Below, one piece after another: positions 61,737 through 64,000 of a stretch of 64,000 nt of DNA. Both the position numbers and the translations under genes were made by a program. Each line of letters begins with the position of its first letter. The stretch's first letter is position 1. This DNA is from Sporosarcina sp. PTS2304 (GTDB lineage: Bacteria; Bacillota; Bacilli; Bacillales_A; Planococcaceae). The stretch covers positions 1,054,001 to 1,118,000 of the forward strand of contig NZ_CP031230.1 of assembly GCF_003351785.1 (NCBI RefSeq). Direction: 5' to 3'. The notes under the pieces are model-generated. The model was given only the letters and a program-made list of their open reading frames with translations, was not told the DNA's origin and searched no databases.

Positions 61737-62690
61737 ATGAGTAATTCAGAACAGAACATTTCCTACACTACGGAAGAAATCGCCCAGTTATTGAAAGTAT
61801 CAAAGTTAACAATTTATGATCTTATTAAAAAAGGTGAAATCCGTGCATATCGTGTAGGTCGTCAAATGCGTGTAGACGCGGTCGATTTGACTTCCTATAA
61901 AGAACAATTAAAAAGTGGTGGAAATCTATCGGATACCCGCCGTATCGTAGAGTCGAGCGCAGAAAAGCCGCAAACACGCCCTCAATCAGATTCTGTCATC
62001 ATAAGCGGACAAGATATCAGTTTGGATATTTTAGCGAGTTACATTGACGAAGCGGGTGCCTATCGACCATTACGATCATTTACTGGCAGTCTCAACAGTT
62101 TGATCAAAATGTATCATGGCGAAGCGGATATCGTTAGCACTCATTTGTTCGATGGAGAAACAGGCACGTATAACTTACCTTATATTCAGCGCCTGCTGAC
62201 CGGTCACTCGTATATAGTCATTCACTTGCTCGTTAGAAAAGCAGGTATTTATGTTCAAAAAGGTAATCCACAACAAATACACGATTGGGCTGACCTAGCG
62301 CAACCGGGTCTTCGATTGATTAATCGCGAAAAAGGTTCAGGAGCCCGTGTACTGTTGGATGAACAATTACGACTTGCTTCTATTGCTCCGTCTACTATTA
62401 TGGGCTACGAGGATGAAGAGCAAAATCATATGGCTGTCGCTGCAAGAATCGCTTCCAAACAGGCTGACGTCGGAGTAGGAATTGAAAAAACCGCTCGCTT
62501 GATTGATGTTGATTTTATCCCATTGATTGATGAGCAATATGATTTAGTATTATTAAAAACAAAGGAAAACGAACAGATAAGAGACTTCATTGTGAAAACA
62601 ATAAATGATCCTGATTTCCAAGCGAAGATTAACGCAATCGGCGGTTACGATCTGACGAATGCTGGAGACATACGCTACGAGACACCGTAA
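61737..62690 (+). CDS. HTH regulator with a substrate-binding domain (YvgK-like)
   Basis: A 317-residue protein. The N-terminal excisionase/MerR-like HTH is YTTEEIAQLLKVSKLTIYDLIKKGEIRAYRVGRQMRV (about 10-46). Residues about 80-315 form a periplasmic-binding-protein-like domain (SLNSLIKMYHGEADIVSTHLFD, WADLAQPGLRLINREKGSGARVLLDEQL, ARIASKQADVGVGIE) without a signal peptide. This fusion matches the YvgK-type regulator beside B. subtilis modAB genes, so it probably senses molybdate and represses modABC through the large operator. AGGGGG precedes ATG 61737. It is divergent from modA across the repeat module. Confidence 0.82.
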   Translation: MSNSEQNISYTTEEIAQLLKVSKLTIYDLIKKGEIRAYRVGRQMRVDAVDLTSYKEQLKSGGNLSDTRRIVESSAEKPQTRPQSDSVIISGQDISLDILASYIDEAGAYRPLRSFTGSLNSLIKMYHGEADIVSTHLFDGETGTYNLPYIQRLLTGHSYIVIHLLVRKAGIYVQKGNPQQIHDWADLAQPGLRLINREKGSGARVLLDEQLRLASIAPSTIMGYEDEEQNHMAVAARIASKQADVGVGIEKTARLIDVDFIPLIDEQYDLVLLKTKENEQIRDFIVKTINDPDFQAKINAIGGYDLTNAGDIRYETP

Positions 62691-62706
62691 ACGTCCTGTA
62701 TAATGT

Positions 62707-62747
62707 AAAAAAGTGCTCGAAAGGAATTCCTTTCAAGCACTTTTTTA
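62707..62747. terminator. Bidirectional terminator
   Basis: AAAAAAGTGCT.GAAAGG-AATT-CCTTTC.AGCACTTTTTT between convergent genes. Confidence 0.9.
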
Positions 62748-62759
62748 TTTGATAGACAT

Positions 62760-63995
62760 TCATTCAACTTCGCTATCACTTTCACTTTCCACTACTTCAT
62801 AATACATCTCTTCAGCGGTTTCAAAGCGGTTATATCGCAACATGAATAAATGGAATACATGACTTGCGACGACTTTTAATAACGCATACGCTGGTATTCC
62901 GAGAATCACACCGGCTACGCCGAACAACGACCCCGCTGTGAGGAGGACGAAAATGATTGTAATTGGATGAATATGCAGCGACTTGCCCATAATTTGCGGC
63001 GAGATGAATTTTCCTTCCACTACTTGTACAATCGTCCAGACGACAGCCAATTTCACAAGCATGAATGGAGATGTGACGATCGCAATGATCACTGCAGGAG
63101 TAATCGCAATGACAGGTCCTAAATACGGCACGATACTCGTGAACATTGCTAAAACCCCGAGCAGTAGCGCATACTTCATTTTAATAATAAGGAATCCAAT
63201 CGATACCATAATACCGATTGCGATTGCTACTAAAATCTGACCTTGAATATACGCACTAATTTGTTTATCCGCATCATGGAAAATGATCGCCGCATCATCA
63301 CGCAACCGTGGCGGTAAAATACGCAAAATCATTTGGGGAAGCTTTTCTCCGTCCTTCAATAAATAAAACAAAATTAACGGAACGGTAAACAAGCTCAAAA
63401 TAATACCCGTCAATGCGGAGACGAATGAAGTGACGCCTGACGCAATACCGCCTAATGTCTCCGTAAAGAATTTCCCAATACTTTCAAATCCTGAATCTAA
63501 AAAGGTGTTGACGTTAAAGTTAAATCCTTCATAAATAGGCGCGAAAATGGAGTTTCTAAAAAAGTGATCCATATCTAAAATCAATTGCTTAAAATACGAA
63601 GGAAACTCATCAAAAAGATTGATCGATTGTTCCCGTAAAAACGGTAACACTAAAAATACGAGCAAAGTAAGTAATCCCGCAGTAGCCAGGAAAAGTATCA
63701 AAATCCCATAGACGCGCGGAATACGTAGCCGCACTTCCAAATAGCGAAGAATAGGCCGCATTAAATAATACAAAATCGTCGCCAATACAACGGGTAGCAC
63801 GACTGTCGAGAAAAATACGCGAATCGGATAAAAAATAAAGGAAACTTGTGTATAGATTAAGATGATCAATCCGATAAACAACAAACAAAGCAACACGAAT
63901 AATGTGGCTTGACCACCAAGAAATCCGACAATCGGTGATGTGGATCGAGCAGACCAAAAATCGCGTAATGAATTTTTCTTAGGTGGCTGTCTCAA
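62760..63995 (-). CDS. AI-2E family transporter (PerM-like), possibly incomplete at the N-terminus
   Basis: A 411-residue membrane protein of the AI-2E/UPF0118 family: a pair of N-terminal helices, a long extracytoplasmic-helical segment (about 120-215), then conserved SLFTVPLILFYLLKDGEKLP, AYIQGQILVAIAIGIMVSIGF, SIVPYLGPVIAITPAVI and VEGKFISPQIMGKSLHIHPITII. Family members export autoinducer-2 or act as Na+(Li+)/H+ antiporters. The C-terminus is acidic (VVESESDSEVE). The visible start is TTG 63995 just after AGGTTT; the window ends 5 bases upstream, so the true start may lie outside. Confidence 0.85.
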   Translation of the reverse strand: MRQPPKKNSLRDFWSARSTSPIVGFLGGQATLFVLLCLLFIGLIILIYTQVSFIFYPIRVFFSTVVLPVVLATILYYLMRPILRYLEVRLRIPRVYGILILFLATAGLLTLLVFLVLPFLREQSINLFDEFPSYFKQLILDMDHFFRNSIFAPIYEGFNFNVNTFLDSGFESIGKFFTETLGGIASGVTSFVSALTGIILSLFTVPLILFYLLKDGEKLPQMILRILPPRLRDDAAIIFHDADKQISAYIQGQILVAIAIGIMVSIGFLIIKMKYALLLGVLAMFTSIVPYLGPVIAITPAVIIAIVTSPFMLVKLAVVWTIVQVVEGKFISPQIMGKSLHIHPITIIFVLLTAGSLFGVAGVILGIPAYALLKVVASHVFHLFMLRYNRFETAEEMYYEVVESESDSEVE

Positions 63996-64000
63996 AACCT

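Overview
The window comes from the chromosome of a low-GC, Gram-positive, aerobic member of the Bacillales. The gene order from ccdA through DUF2621, acnA, yneP, yneQ, yneR and plsY to parE-parC follows the Bacillus subtilis yne/citB/par region. Codon use, frequent TTG/GTG starts, strong GGAGG ribosome sites, and recognisable LexA, CcpA, CcpC and sigma-B-type sites agree. The style of the repeats and the catabolic genes suggest Planococcaceae (Sporosarcina-like); that last step is inference. No rRNA, tRNA, CRISPR or intact transposase was seen.

Layout. 1-8.6 kb: the end of cstA, an XRE regulator, an NRDE protein, a DUF2087 regulator, a stress flavoprotein with a sigma-B-like promoter, a two-component system divergent from a YdhK/CueP lipoprotein pair (probably copper handling), and a UvrX-type polymerase under a LexA box. 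8.7-15.7 kb: a heterodimeric ABC exporter, the ccdA-thioredoxin-ccdC cytochrome c maturation operon, DUF488, GNAT and a lipoprotein. 15.7-16.7 kb: a composite repeat module. 16.8-29.9 kb: pepF, FUSC, a cold-shock gene, DUF421, a thioredoxin, an AAA+ regulator lacking GAFTGA, brnQ, a DUF1659/DUF2922/YvrJ cluster, Sco, a lytic transglycosylase and an isochorismatase-like hydrolase. 30-40 kb: acnA, a repeat-rich gap, yneP/Q/R, plsY, and parE-parC.

40.5-54.1 kb is the most interesting part, one co-directional catabolic block. It encodes an ADP-forming acyl-CoA synthetase, two MaoC hydratases (the first frameshifted), a thiolase-fold protein without the thiolase cysteine, its DUF35 Zn-ribbon partner, two unequal acyl-CoA dehydrogenases, two tandem aldehyde dehydrogenases, an MFS transporter and both ETF subunits. 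This matches the enzyme set used for retro-aldol side-chain shortening in steroid and bile-acid degraders: activate, dehydrogenate, hydrate, aldol-cleave, oxidise the aldehyde, pass electrons to ETF. CcpA-like sites flank it. The substrate cannot be read from the sequence.

54-64 kb: an orphan initiator-like HTH protein, a small DNA-binding-like protein, isopentenyl-diphosphate isomerase type 2, a molybdate ABC operon (modABC) with a consensus promoter and large operator, a second copy of the composite repeat module, the probable YvgK-type mod regulator, and an AI-2E family permease running off the right end. The repeats form several families: a 219-bp tandem unit and its opposite-orientation relatives (two loci plus a decayed copy), a second family at 33 kb with an internally deleted copy at 14 kb, and dispersed hairpins whose stems change in compensating pairs.
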